In this document: piece after piece, positions 29,673 to 40,296 of the stretch
Layout: every line of letters starts with the position of its first letter
Numbering within the stretch: the first letter of the stretch is position 1
NCBI RefSeq assembly: GCF_035497915.1
Contig: NZ_DATJCS010000021.1
Coordinates: forward strand, 1 to 64,000
DNA from: Serpens sp035497915
GTDB taxonomy: Bacteria > Pseudomonadota > Gammaproteobacteria > Pseudomonadales > Pseudomonadaceae
DNA length: 64,000 nucleotides
Direction of reading: 5' to 3'
Program-made: the position numbers and the translations under genes
Notes under the pieces: model-generated
What the model was told of the DNA's origin: nothing
Database searches by the model: none
What the model saw: the letters and a program-made list of their open reading frames with translations, nothing else

Positions 29673-30929
29673 ATGGGTTACCAAAAGATCCAGGTCCCCG
29701 CGAACGGTGACAAAATCACCGTCAACGCCGACATGACCCTCAATGTGCCGAACAACCCCATCATTCCCTTTATCGAGGGTGACGGCATTGGTGTCGACAT
29801 CAGCCCGGTAATGATCAAGGTCGTCGATGCTGCCGTGCAAAAGGCCTACGGCGGCGAGCGCAAGATCGCCTGGATGGAAGTCTATGCCGGCGAGAAGGCC
29901 ACCCAGGTCTACGACCAGGACACCTGGCTGCCCAAGGAAACCCTGGAAGCCGTGCGCGACTACGTTGTGTCCATCAAGGGCCCGCTGACCACCCCGGTCG
30001 GTGGCGGCATTCGTTCGCTGAACGTGGCGCTGCGCCAGGAGCTGGATCTGTATGTCTGCCAGCGCCCGGTGCGCTGGTTCGAAGGCGTGCCCAGTCCGGT
30101 GAAGAAGCCTGGCGATGTGGACATGGTGATCTTCCGTGAGAACTCCGAAGACATCTACGCCGGCGTCGAGTGGAAAGCCGGCAGCCCCGAAGCCGAGAAG
30201 GTCATCAAGTTCCTCACCGAGGAAATGGGCGTCAAGAAGATCCGCTTCACCGAAAACTGCGGCATCGGCATCAAGCCGGTTTCTCTGGAGGGCACCAAGC
30301 GCCTGGTGCGCAAGGCCCTGCAGTACGTCGTGGACAACGATCGCAGCTCCCTGACTATCGTCCATAAGGGCAACATCATGAAGTTCACCGAAGGTGCCTT
30401 CAAGGAATGGGGCTACGAGGTGGCGCGTGATGAGTTTGGCGCCGAGCTGCTGGATGGCGGCCCGTGGATGCAGTTCAAGAACCCCAACACTGGCAAGACC
30501 ATCGTGGTGAAGGACGCCATCGCCGACGCCATGCTGCAGCAGATCCTGCTGCGTCCGGCCGAATATGACGTCATCGCCACCCTGAACCTGAACGGCGACT
30601 ACCTGTCCGACGCCCTGGCGGCCGAAGTGGGCGGCATCGGCATCGCGCCGGGTGCCAACCTGTCCGACACCGTGGCCATGTTCGAGGCCACCCACGGCAC
30701 CGCGCCGAAGTACGCCGGCCAGGACAAGGTCAACCCGGGCTCCATCATCCTCTCCGCCGAGATGATGCTGCGCCACATGGGCTGGACCGAAGCCGCCGAT
30801 CTGATCATCAAGGGCACCAACGGTGCCATCGGCGCCAAAACGGTCACCTATGACTTCGAGCGTCTGATGGACGGCGCGACCCTGCTGTCCTGCTCCGCCT
30901 TCGGCGATGCCATGATCAAGCACATGTAA
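29673..30929 (+). CDS. icd: NADP-dependent isocitrate dehydrogenase, dimeric type
   Basis: 418-residue dimeric enzyme of the isocitrate/isopropylmalate dehydrogenase family. Substrate-binding residues sit in GGIRSLNVALRQELDLYVC with Ser at about 115, the position that AceK kinase phosphorylates in E. coli to steer isocitrate into the glyoxylate shunt. The metal-binding segment NLNGDYLSDALAAEVGG (about 308-324) and the NADP-site sequence EATHGTAPKYAG are present. ATG at 29673 has the expected MGYQKIQVPANG N-terminus. A strong terminator follows the stop. Confidence 0.97.
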   Translation: MGYQKIQVPANGDKITVNADMTLNVPNNPIIPFIEGDGIGVDISPVMIKVVDAAVQKAYGGERKIAWMEVYAGEKATQVYDQDTWLPKETLEAVRDYVVSIKGPLTTPVGGGIRSLNVALRQELDLYVCQRPVRWFEGVPSPVKKPGDVDMVIFRENSEDIYAGVEWKAGSPEAEKVIKFLTEEMGVKKIRFTENCGIGIKPVSLEGTKRLVRKALQYVVDNDRSSLTIVHKGNIMKFTEGAFKEWGYEVARDEFGAELLDGGPWMQFKNPNTGKTIVVKDAIADAMLQQILLRPAEYDVIATLNLNGDYLSDALAAEVGGIGIAPGANLSDTVAMFEATHGTAPKYAGQDKVNPGSIILSAEMMLRHMGWTEAADLIIKGTNGAIGAKTVTYDFERLMDGATLLSCSAFGDAMIKHM

Positions 30930-30951
30930 GACGTGCTCTGACAGGCAAAAG

Positions 30952-30981
30952 AAAGCCGACCCGCAAGGGTCGGCTTTTTTA
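30952..30981 (+). terminator. Rho-independent terminator of icd
   Basis: AAAGCCGACCC and GGGTCGGCTTT form a perfect stem with a GCAA loop, followed by a T run. It lies between the convergent icd and cspD and may serve both. Confidence 0.9.
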
Positions 30982-31006
30982 TTGGGGTGGAACCCTCGTC
31001 GTGGCG

Positions 31007-31264
31007 TCAGGCGCCTTGTGTCTGCGGTGTCTTGGTGGCGGGGGACGCAACCTCAACTGAGGTGATCGAGCGTATGTTCACCGCATGCAGGCCCTTGGGG
31101 CCCTGGAGGATTTCGAAGTGGACCGGCTGGCCGGCCTTGAGTGTTTTGTATCCGTCCATCTGGATTGCTGAGTAGTGGGCGAACAGATCCTCATCTCGGC
31201 CGTCAGCAACGATGAACCCGTAGCCCTTGGCGTTGTTGAACCACTTGACCTTACCGCTGAGCAT
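31007..31264 (-). CDS. cspD: Cold-shock-domain protein CspD
   Basis: 85-residue single cold-shock domain protein. The nucleic-acid binding motifs RNP1 (KGYGFI, residues 13-18) and RNP2 (DLFAHY, about 26-31) are intact. CspD-type proteins inhibit replication in stationary-phase cells in E. coli. The C-terminal tail (about residues 66-85) is longer than in CspA. It is divergent from clpS-clpA, the same neighbourhood as in E. coli. AGGG lies about nine bases before the ATG. Confidence 0.93.
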   Translation of the reverse strand: MLSGKVKWFNNAKGYGFIVADGRDEDLFAHYSAIQMDGYKTLKAGQPVHFEILQGPKGLHAVNIRSITSVEVASPATKTPQTQGA

Positions 31265-31477
31265 GCTGATTTTCCCTCTGCAAAGGACTCCATCACTGGA
31301 GTATCATCGACTTCAATTCCATGTGAAGGCGAAACGGCCGTGGCATGGAACCACCGGTTACCCGAAGGGGTACTCTTTGTTTGTATCACTGATTTTCCGA
31401 GAGTCAAGGAAGTGAGCGGGCGGCTGAGACGCCGGTCAAACCCATCACCTGTCAGCGTTTTGATCCCCTTTCCAAGC
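31265..31477. promoter_or_regulatory. Divergent promoter region cspD/clpS
   Basis: 213 bp between divergent starts. On the minus strand TTCACA and GATACT, 16 bp apart, form a plausible cspD promoter about 40 bases upstream of its ATG. No equally clear promoter for clpS was found. Confidence 0.35.
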
Positions 31478-31840
31478 ATGCAAGCAGATCAGCAGATTCG
31501 ACTAACATTCAATCAGGACCGTCCCGATTGGCATGAAGATGACGACTCCGGTCTGCTCGTCGGAGAGGCCCGGCCGACGCTGCAGACGCCGCCCCTGTAC
31601 AAGGTCGTCATGTACAACGACGACTACACCCCGATGGATTTCGTGGTGGAGGTGCTGGAGCGCTTCTTCGGGCTGAATCGGGAACAGGCAACAAGAATCA
31701 TGCTGACCGTGCATACCGAGGGCCGAGCTGTTTGCGGATTGTTCACTCGCGATATTGCCGAGACGAAGGCCGAGCAAGTCAACGAGTACGCCCGTACATG
31801 CCAGCATCCGCTACTCTGTGAGATCGAGAAGGACGGCTGA
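31478..31840 (+). CDS. clpS: ATP-dependent Clp protease adaptor ClpS
   Basis: 120-residue adaptor that hands N-degron substrates to ClpAP. The core YKVVMYNDDYTPMDFVVEVL (about residues 42-61) holds the Asn-Asp residues that bind the N-terminal amino group, and HTEGRAVCGLFTRDIAETK follows. The disordered N-terminal tail (about 1-35) is needed to engage ClpA. The ATG at 31478 gives the family length but has only a poor ribosome-binding site. The two aminoacyltransferases that create its ligands (bpt, aat) are encoded within 5 kb. Confidence 0.94.
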   Translation: MQADQQIRLTFNQDRPDWHEDDDSGLLVGEARPTLQTPPLYKVVMYNDDYTPMDFVVEVLERFFGLNREQATRIMLTVHTEGRAVCGLFTRDIAETKAEQVNEYARTCQHPLLCEIEKDG

Positions 31841-31865
31841 ATCCGGCCGCGTGGGGAGGTAAGCC

Positions 31866-34133
31866 ATGTTGAACCGAGAGCTCGAAGTCACCCTCAATCT
31901 GGCGTTCAAGGAGGCCCGAGCCAAGCGTCACGAGTTCATGACCGTCGAGCACCTGCTGCTCGCCTTGCTGGACAACGAGGCGGCGGCCAGTGTGCTGCGT
32001 GCCTGTGGGGCTGACCTGGACAAGCTGCGCCATGATCTCAAGGAGTTCATCGACTCGACCACCCCGCTGATTCCGCCCCACGACGAGGAGCGGGAAACCC
32101 AGCCGACGCTTGGCTTCCAGCGTGTCCTGCAGCGTGCCGTCTTTCACGTGCAGAGCTCCGGCAAGCGCGAGGTGACCGGGGCCAACGTGCTGGTTGCTAT
32201 CTTCAGCGAGCAGGAAAGCCAGGCGGTATTCCTGCTCAAGCAGCAGACCGTGGCGCGCATCGATGTGGTCAACTACATCGCCCATGGCATTTCCCGCGTG
32301 CCCGGCCACGCCGATCACGCAGAAAACGAGGACATGCAGGACGAGGAGGGCGGTGAATCCACCAGCGCCAGCCATCCGCTGGATGCCTATGCCACCAACC
32401 TCAACGAGCTGGCGCGCCAGGGACGCATCGATCCATTGGTGGGGCGCGAACCCGAGGTTGAGCGCGTTGCGCAGATCCTGGCGCGGCGTCGCAAGAACAA
32501 TCCCCTGCTGGTGGGCGAGGCGGGCGTCGGCAAGACGGCAATCGCCGAAGGCTTGGCCAAGCGTATCGTTGATCGCCAGGTGCCCGACCTGCTGGCGGAA
32601 AGTGTCGTTTATTCACTGGATCTGGGCGCGCTGCTGGCCGGCACCAAGTACCGGGGCGATTTCGAAAAGCGCTTCAAGGCGCTGCTCAACGAACTGCGCA
32701 AGCGGCCGCACGCCATCCTGTTCATCGACGAAATCCACACCATCATCGGCGCCGGCGCGGCCTCGGGCGGCGTGATGGATGCGTCCAACCTGCTCAAGCC
32801 GCTGCTTTCCTCCGGTGAGATCCGCTGCATCGGCTCGACCACCTTCCAGGAATTTCGCGGCATCTTCGAAAAGGATCGTGCGCTGGCGCGGCGCTTCCAG
32901 AAGGTGGATGTCACCGAGCCCTCGGTCGAGGACACCATCGGCATCCTGCGCGGGCTCAAGGGCCGCTTCGAAAGCCACCACGAAATCGAATACACCGACG
33001 AGGCGCTGCGCGCCGCCGCCGAGCTGGCTGCCCGCTACATCAATGATCGGCACATGCCGGACAAGGCCATCGACGTGATCGACGAAGCGGGCGCCTACCA
33101 GCGTCTGCTGCCGGCCGACCGACGGGTGAAATCTGTCGATGTCGCGCAGGTCGAGGACATCGTCGCCAAGATCGCGCGCATTCCGCCCAAACATGTCTCC
33201 AGCTCCGACAAGGAGCTGCTGCGCAACCTGGAGCGTGACCTCAAGCTCACCGTGTTCGGCCAGGATGAGGCCATCGACTCGCTGGCCACCGCCATCAAGT
33301 TGTCCCGTGCGGGGCTCAAGGCGCCGGACAAGCCGGTCGGCTCGTTCCTGTTCGCCGGCCCCACCGGCGTGGGCAAGACCGAAGTGGCGCGCCAATTGGC
33401 GCGTTCGCTGGGTGTCGAGCTGGTGCGCTTCGACATGTCCGAGTACATGGAGCGGCATACCGTGTCCCGCCTGATCGGCGCACCGCCCGGTTACGTGGGT
33501 TTCGACCAGGGCGGTCTGCTCACCGAGGCGATCACCAAGCAGCCGCATTGCGTGTTGCTACTGGACGAGATCGAGAAGGCGCATCCGGAAGTCTTCAACC
33601 TGCTGCTGCAGGTGATGGATCACGGCACCCTGACCGACAACAACGGGCGCAAGGCGGATTTCCGCAACGTCATCCTGATCATGACCACGAATGCCGGCGC
33701 AGAGACCGCCTCGCGTGCGTCCATCGGCTTCACGATGCAGGATCACTCCACCGACGCCATGGAAGTGATCAAGAAGACCTTCTCGCCCGAGTTCCGCAAC
33801 CGCCTGGATACCATCATCCAGTTCGGCCGGCTCAGTCATGAGGTCATCAAGAGCATCGTCGACAAGTTCCTCACCGAACTGCAGGCCCAGCTCGAGGACA
33901 AGCGTGTGCAGCTGGATGTCAGCAACGCCGCGCGAGGCTGGCTGGCCGAGCGTGGCTACGACGTGCAGATGGGCGCTCGACCCATGGCGCGGCTTATCCA
34001 GGACAAGATCAAGCGGCCGCTGGCCGAGGAGATCCTGTTCGGCGAGCTGGCCGAGCATGGCGGCGTGGTGCACATCGATGTGGCGGGTGATGAACTAGTC
34101 TTCGAATACGAGACCAGCGCCGAAGTCGCCTGA
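31866..34133 (+). CDS. clpA: ATP-dependent Clp protease ATP-binding subunit ClpA
   Basis: 755-residue AAA+ unfoldase that feeds substrates into ClpP. Two N-terminal helical repeats (about residues 1-145) form the ClpS docking domain. The first AAA+ module has Walker A GEAGVGKT (about 217-224) and Walker B ILFIDE. The second has Walker A GPTGVGKT (about 495-502) and Walker B VLLLDE. A ClpP-binding loop of the IGF type is visible as SIGFTMQ near residue 618. GGGAGG lies six bases before the start, 25 bases after clpS. Confidence 0.97.
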   Translation: MLNRELEVTLNLAFKEARAKRHEFMTVEHLLLALLDNEAAASVLRACGADLDKLRHDLKEFIDSTTPLIPPHDEERETQPTLGFQRVLQRAVFHVQSSGKREVTGANVLVAIFSEQESQAVFLLKQQTVARIDVVNYIAHGISRVPGHADHAENEDMQDEEGGESTSASHPLDAYATNLNELARQGRIDPLVGREPEVERVAQILARRRKNNPLLVGEAGVGKTAIAEGLAKRIVDRQVPDLLAESVVYSLDLGALLAGTKYRGDFEKRFKALLNELRKRPHAILFIDEIHTIIGAGAASGGVMDASNLLKPLLSSGEIRCIGSTTFQEFRGIFEKDRALARRFQKVDVTEPSVEDTIGILRGLKGRFESHHEIEYTDEALRAAAELAARYINDRHMPDKAIDVIDEAGAYQRLLPADRRVKSVDVAQVEDIVAKIARIPPKHVSSSDKELLRNLERDLKLTVFGQDEAIDSLATAIKLSRAGLKAPDKPVGSFLFAGPTGVGKTEVARQLARSLGVELVRFDMSEYMERHTVSRLIGAPPGYVGFDQGGLLTEAITKQPHCVLLLDEIEKAHPEVFNLLLQVMDHGTLTDNNGRKADFRNVILIMTTNAGAETASRASIGFTMQDHSTDAMEVIKKTFSPEFRNRLDTIIQFGRLSHEVIKSIVDKFLTELQAQLEDKRVQLDVSNAARGWLAERGYDVQMGARPMARLIQDKIKRPLAEEILFGELAEHGGVVHIDVAGDELVFEYETSAEVA

Positions 34134-34144
34134 CTGCCAGTGTG

Positions 34145-34178
34145 AAAAAAGCCCGGGTCATGCCCGGGCTTTTTTTTG
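34145..34178 (+). terminator. Rho-independent terminator of clpSA
   Basis: AAAAAAGCCCGGG and CCCGGGCTTTTTT form a long stem with a short loop and a T8 run, 12 bases after the clpA stop. Confidence 0.93.
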
Positions 34179-34200
34179 TGCCAACGAAAATGGCGCACAA

Positions 34201-34228
34201 ACAAAAACGCCCGGCATGGCCGGGCGTT
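34201..34228 (-). terminator. Rho-independent terminator of infA
   Basis: On the minus strand AACGCCCGGC pairs with GCCGGGCGTT over a CAT loop, with TTTTTGT after it. It is 15 bases downstream of infA and convergent with the clpA terminator. Confidence 0.9.
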
Positions 34229-34242
34229 CGGGCAACTCGGTT

Positions 34243-34461
34243 TCAGCGGGCGCGATAGGTGATGCGGCCCTTGCTGAGGTCGTAAGGCGTCAGCTCGACG
34301 CGCACCTTGTCGCCGGTCAGGATGCGGATGTAGTTCTTGCGCATCTTTCCGGAGATGTGCGCGGTAACGACATGCCCATTCTCCAACTCCACGCGGAACA
34401 TGGTGTTGGGGAGGGTGTCGATGACAGTGCCTTCCATTTCCAAGCTGTCTTCTTTCGACAT
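34243..34461 (-). CDS. infA: Translation initiation factor IF-1
   Basis: 72-residue S1/OB-fold protein that occupies the 30S A-site during initiation. The sequence is the canonical bacterial form, with MSKEDSLEMEGTVIDTLPN at the N-terminus, the RNA-binding GHVVTAHISGKMRKNYIRI core and the YDLSKGRITYR end. Start ATG at 34461. In E. coli infA also lies by clpA and aat. Confidence 0.97.
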   Translation of the reverse strand: MSKEDSLEMEGTVIDTLPNTMFRVELENGHVVTAHISGKMRKNYIRILTGDKVRVELTPYDLSKGRITYRAR

Positions 34462-34558
34462 GCAGTATTGCCCTCGGTATTCATGAAAGCCGGGTCGCCT
34501 GTGGACCCTGGCAAAAGCGGCGTGCATTGTGCCCGAAAATGCCCTGCTCCGCCAAGTC

Positions 34559-35266
34559 TCAGGTCAGACTCACCCAGCGCTGGTTGACCAGCAGCTCAAT
34601 GGGCCGGTACTCCGTCTTGTAATTCATCTTCCGGCAGTTCTTGATCCAGTAGCCCAGGTAGACATCGGAAAGCTCCAGGCGTGCGGCTTCGTTTATCTGC
34701 CAGAGGATGGCGTAGCGACCCAGGCTGCGATGTTCTTCCTCCGGTGCGTAGAAGGTGTAGACCGCGGAAAGGCCGTTGGGCAGCACGTCGGTAACGGCGA
34801 CGGCCAGCAGATAGCCGTCCTTGCGGAACTCGAAGAAGCGGGCAAAGGCCAGGTTGCGCACCAGGAAGGTCTGAAACTGCTCGCGGCTGGGCGGATACAT
34901 GTCGCCATCGGCATGCCGCTGCTCGATGTAGCGGGCATACAGCCCGTAAAGCTCTTCGCTGAAGTGCGGCGGCCGTGATGTGACTTCAAGGTCGGCGTTG
35001 CGCTTGAGGATGCGGCGCTGCTGCCGGTTGGGGTTGAAGCGGGTGACGGGAATGCGCGCGGGAATGCAGGCGTTGCAATGCTGGCAATGCGGCCGGTACA
35101 GGTGATCACCGCTGCGCCGGAAGCCCATCTCCGAGAGCTCGGCGTACATGTGTGCATCCATGGGCTGACTGGGATCGAGGAAGAGCGTAGTGGCCTGCTC
35201 TCCCGGCAGGTAGCTGCAAGGATGGGGCTGGGTGGCATAGAACTTCAGGCGAGCCAGCTCGGTCAT
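34559..35266 (-). CDS. bpt: Aspartate/glutamate leucyltransferase (Bpt/Ate1 family)
   Basis: 235-residue aminoacyl-tRNA-protein transferase of the arginyltransferase (ATE) superfamily. Bacterial Bpt adds Leu to N-terminal Asp or Glu, making substrates for ClpS-ClpAP. The N-terminal cysteines of the family are visible in HPCSYLPG and HCQHCNACIP (about residues 60-69). The C-terminal LSDVYLGYWIKNCRKMNYK block fits the GNAT-like transferase half. It sits between aat and infA and next to clpS-clpA, so the whole N-degron pathway is clustered. It could alternatively be annotated as ate. Confidence 0.92.
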   Translation of the reverse strand: MTELARLKFYATQPHPCSYLPGEQATTLFLDPSQPMDAHMYAELSEMGFRRSGDHLYRPHCQHCNACIPARIPVTRFNPNRQQRRILKRNADLEVTSRPPHFSEELYGLYARYIEQRHADGDMYPPSREQFQTFLVRNLAFARFFEFRKDGYLLAVAVTDVLPNGLSAVYTFYAPEEEHRSLGRYAILWQINEAARLELSDVYLGYWIKNCRKMNYKTEYRPIELLVNQRWVSLT

Positions 35267-35321
35267 TGGTCGCTTACCTCAATGGACTGAGGGGGAGTGT
35301 AAGTCAGTCGATCTGGTGCGC

Positions 35322-36002
35322 CTAGGCACGCCAGTTGGCTGAACTGGATTGGTCCAGGTGACGGTGCAGGTAGGTGGCGAATTCGGCACGCGGGATGGAA
35401 CGGGCGCCAAGGCTCTCCAAGTGGCGCGTCGGCATCTGGCAGTCGATGAGGACGAAGCCCCAATCTTGCAAGTGTCGCACCAGCGTGACGAAGCCGACCT
35501 TGGAAGCGTTGGTGGTCCGGCTGAACATGGACTCACCGAAGAACAACTGCCCCATCGCCAGACCGTACAGGCCACCAACGAGTTGGTCCGCTTGCCATAC
35601 TTCGACCGAGTGGGCGATGCCGAGTTCGTGCAGGTGCCGGTAGGCCTGTTGCATCGGGTGGGTGATCCAGGTGCCGTCGCTGTTGCGCCTCGGTCCGGCG
35701 CAGGCATCGACCACCTGGTCGAAGGCCTGGTCGAAGGTGACGCGAAATTCCTGCTGGCGCAGGCACTTGGCCAGGCTGCGCGAGATGTGCAGCTCCGTGG
35801 GAAACAGTACGGTGCGCGGATCGGGCGACCACCAGAGTGGTGGCTGGCCGTCCTGGAACCAGGGGAAGCAGCCGTGGCGGTAGGCCTGGATCAGTCGTTC
35901 GGGGCGCAGGTCGCCGCCCGCCGCGAGCAGCCCGTTGGGTTCTCGCAGCGCCTGTTCGAGGGGAGGGAAGTCGAGGGTGTCTCGATCCAGCCAGGCAAGC
36001 AT
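35322..36002 (-). CDS. aat: Leucyl/phenylalanyl-tRNA-protein transferase
   Basis: 226-residue enzyme that adds Leu or Phe from tRNA to proteins with N-terminal Lys or Arg, marking them for ClpS-ClpAP. The family signatures PNGLLAAGGDLRPERLIQAY (about residues 22-41), FPWFQDGQPPLWWSPDPR (about 45-62) and VEVWQADQLVGGLYGLAMG are complete. It is 55 bases upstream of bpt on the same strand, so cotranscription is likely. Confidence 0.96.
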   Translation of the reverse strand: MLAWLDRDTLDFPPLEQALREPNGLLAAGGDLRPERLIQAYRHGCFPWFQDGQPPLWWSPDPRTVLFPTELHISRSLAKCLRQQEFRVTFDQAFDQVVDACAGPRRNSDGTWITHPMQQAYRHLHELGIAHSVEVWQADQLVGGLYGLAMGQLFFGESMFSRTTNASKVGFVTLVRHLQDWGFVLIDCQMPTRHLESLGARSIPRAEFATYLHRHLDQSSSANWRA

Positions 36003-36012
36003 GGGCAGAGGA

Positions 36013-36032
36013 GGGCGGCCGAACGGCCGCCC
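36013..36032 (-). terminator. GC-rich hairpin between trxB and aat
   Basis: GGGCGGCC and GGCCGCCC form a perfect 8-bp stem with a 4-nt loop, six bases after the trxB stop. The T-run after it on the minus strand is poor (TCCTCT), so termination is possible but may be incomplete. Confidence 0.45.
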
Positions 36033-36038
36033 GTTCGA

Positions 36039-36989
36039 TCAGAGACTGTCGAGGTACTTTTCGGCATCCAGCGCGGCCATGCAGCCGGCGCCCGCCGAAG
36101 TGATCGCTTGGCGATAGACATGGTCGGCCACGTCGCCGGCGGCGAACACGCCAGGAATGTTGGTGGCCGTCGCGTTGCCCTCGCCACCGCCATTGATCAC
36201 CAGATAGCCGTCGCGCATGGTCAGTTGGCCGGTGAACAGCTCGGTGTTCGGCTTGTGGCCGATGGCGATGAACACCCCCGCGAGATCTAGGGTCTTCTCG
36301 ACGCCGCTCTGGGTGTCCTTCAGGCGCACGCCAGTGACGCCGCTGTTGTCACCCAGCACCTCTTCCACAGTGTGGTTCCAGTGCAGGCGGATGTTGCCGT
36401 TGGCGGCGCGTTCGAGAATCTTGTCCTGCAGGATTTTCTCCGAACGCAGCTTGTCGCGGCGGTGGATCAGATGCACTTCCTTGGCGATGTTGGCCAGGTA
36501 GAGCGCTTCCTCGACGGCCGTGTTGCCGCCGCCGACCACGGCTACCACCTGGTTGCGGTAGAAGAAACCGTCGCAGGTGGCGCAGGCGGACACGCCCTTG
36601 CCGGAGAAGGCTTCCTCGGAAGGCAGGCCCAGGTACTGGGCCGAGGCGCCGGTGGCGATGATCAGTGCATCGCAACTGTAGGTGCCGCTGTCACCCTTGA
36701 GAATAAGGGGACGCTGCTGCAACTCGGCGGTGTGGATGTGGTCGTAGACGATCTCGGTGTCGAAGCGCTCGGCATGCTTCTGCATGCGCTCCATCAGCGC
36801 GGGACCGGTCAGGCCTTCGACATCGCCCGGCCAGTTGTCCACCTCGGTGGTGGTGGTCAGTTGGCCGCCAGGCTGGATGCCGGTGATGACCAGTGGCTTG
36901 AGGTTGGCGCGCGCGGCATACACGGCGGCGGTGTAGCCGGCTGGGCCGGAGCCCAGAATGATCAGCCGCGAATGCTTGACTTCATTCAT
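36039..36989 (-). CDS. trxB: Thioredoxin-disulfide reductase
   Basis: 316-residue FAD/NADPH enzyme that reduces thioredoxin. FAD-binding GSGPAGYTAAVYAARA lies near residues 13-28. The redox-active CATC pair is Cys136/Cys139 in SACATCDGFF. The NADPH-binding GGGNTAVEEALYLA is near residue 153, and the second FAD motif GVFAAGDVAD is near 280. Start ATG at 36989. It could also supply electrons for the ArsC arsenate reductase at 60263, depending on which thiol system that enzyme uses. Confidence 0.96.
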   Translation of the reverse strand: MNEVKHSRLIILGSGPAGYTAAVYAARANLKPLVITGIQPGGQLTTTTEVDNWPGDVEGLTGPALMERMQKHAERFDTEIVYDHIHTAELQQRPLILKGDSGTYSCDALIIATGASAQYLGLPSEEAFSGKGVSACATCDGFFYRNQVVAVVGGGNTAVEEALYLANIAKEVHLIHRRDKLRSEKILQDKILERAANGNIRLHWNHTVEEVLGDNSGVTGVRLKDTQSGVEKTLDLAGVFIAIGHKPNTELFTGQLTMRDGYLVINGGGEGNATATNIPGVFAAGDVADHVYRQAITSAGAGCMAALDAEKYLDSL

Positions 36990-37195
36990 AAAAAAACCTC
37001 ATAAGCCTTTGTTCGATAAAGAGTGCGTGGTCCAATTCAGGCCGGCCCGAAAAAACTGCCGGTAATCCTACACCGAAGGTTGCGAACGCGGGAACGCGCT
37101 CCGCTCTATCATGGCGATAGCTTGCGTGGCGACAGGCGTGCAAAGCCGTAGAATGCGACCTGATCCACGCCCGCCCCAGATGCAGGAAACGCGTT

Positions 37196-39637
<2,442 letters not shown>

Positions 39638-39651
39638 CTGCGAGGAATTCG

Positions 39652-40275
39652 ATGAACCTGTTGCGCCTTCTGATACTGGCCGTTGGCCTTGCCGTGCTTC
39701 CCGCGCAGGCGGACAATGCCGCCGCGGTGAAGCGACTGACCGACCTGCTCGGAAAATCCCAGACCCTGTCGGGGCGTTTCTCCCAGCTGACCCTGGATGC
39801 TTCTGGCACCAACCTGCAGGAATCCACCGGCGAGATGGCGCTCAAGCGCCCCGGCCAGTTCCGCTGGCATACCGACCCGCCGCTGGAGCAGCTGCTGGTC
39901 TCCGACGGCAAGCAGGTCTGGCTGTATGACCCGGACCTGGAGCAGGTGACCATCCAGAAGCTGGATCAGCGCCTGACCCATACCCCGGCGTTGCTGCTGT
40001 CCGGCGACGTGTCGCGGATCAGCGACAACTTCGAGGTCAGCTATCAGGAAACCAGCGGCGTGGCCGATTTCATCCTGCGGCCCAAGGCCCGGGATAGTCT
40101 GTTCGACAACCTGCGCCTGTCGTTCCGCAATGGCGTGATCAACGACATGCAGCTGATCGACAGCGTGGGCCAGCGCACCAACATCCTGTTTTCCGGCGTG
40201 CGGGTGAACCCGCCGCTGGAACAGAAACTGTTCAGTTTCCAGCCGCCGCCGGGAACCGACGTGATTCACGATTGA
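39652..40275 (+). CDS. lolA: Outer membrane lipoprotein carrier protein LolA
   Basis: 207-residue periplasmic chaperone that ferries lipoproteins from the LolCDE complex to LolB at the outer membrane. A signal peptide ends at about residue 20 (VLPAQA-DN). The unclosed beta-barrel fold is indicated by LSGRFSQLTLDASG, KRPGQFRWHTDPPLEQLLVS and VWLYDPDLEQVTIQ. It lies 14 bases after ftsK, in the conserved ftsK-lolA-rarA order. Confidence 0.95.
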   Translation: MNLLRLLILAVGLAVLPAQADNAAAVKRLTDLLGKSQTLSGRFSQLTLDASGTNLQESTGEMALKRPGQFRWHTDPPLEQLLVSDGKQVWLYDPDLEQVTIQKLDQRLTHTPALLLSGDVSRISDNFEVSYQETSGVADFILRPKARDSLFDNLRLSFRNGVINDMQLIDSVGQRTNILFSGVRVNPPLEQKLFSFQPPPGTDVIHD

Positions 40276-40296
40276 TCGAGGCAAACCAGCGTTTCC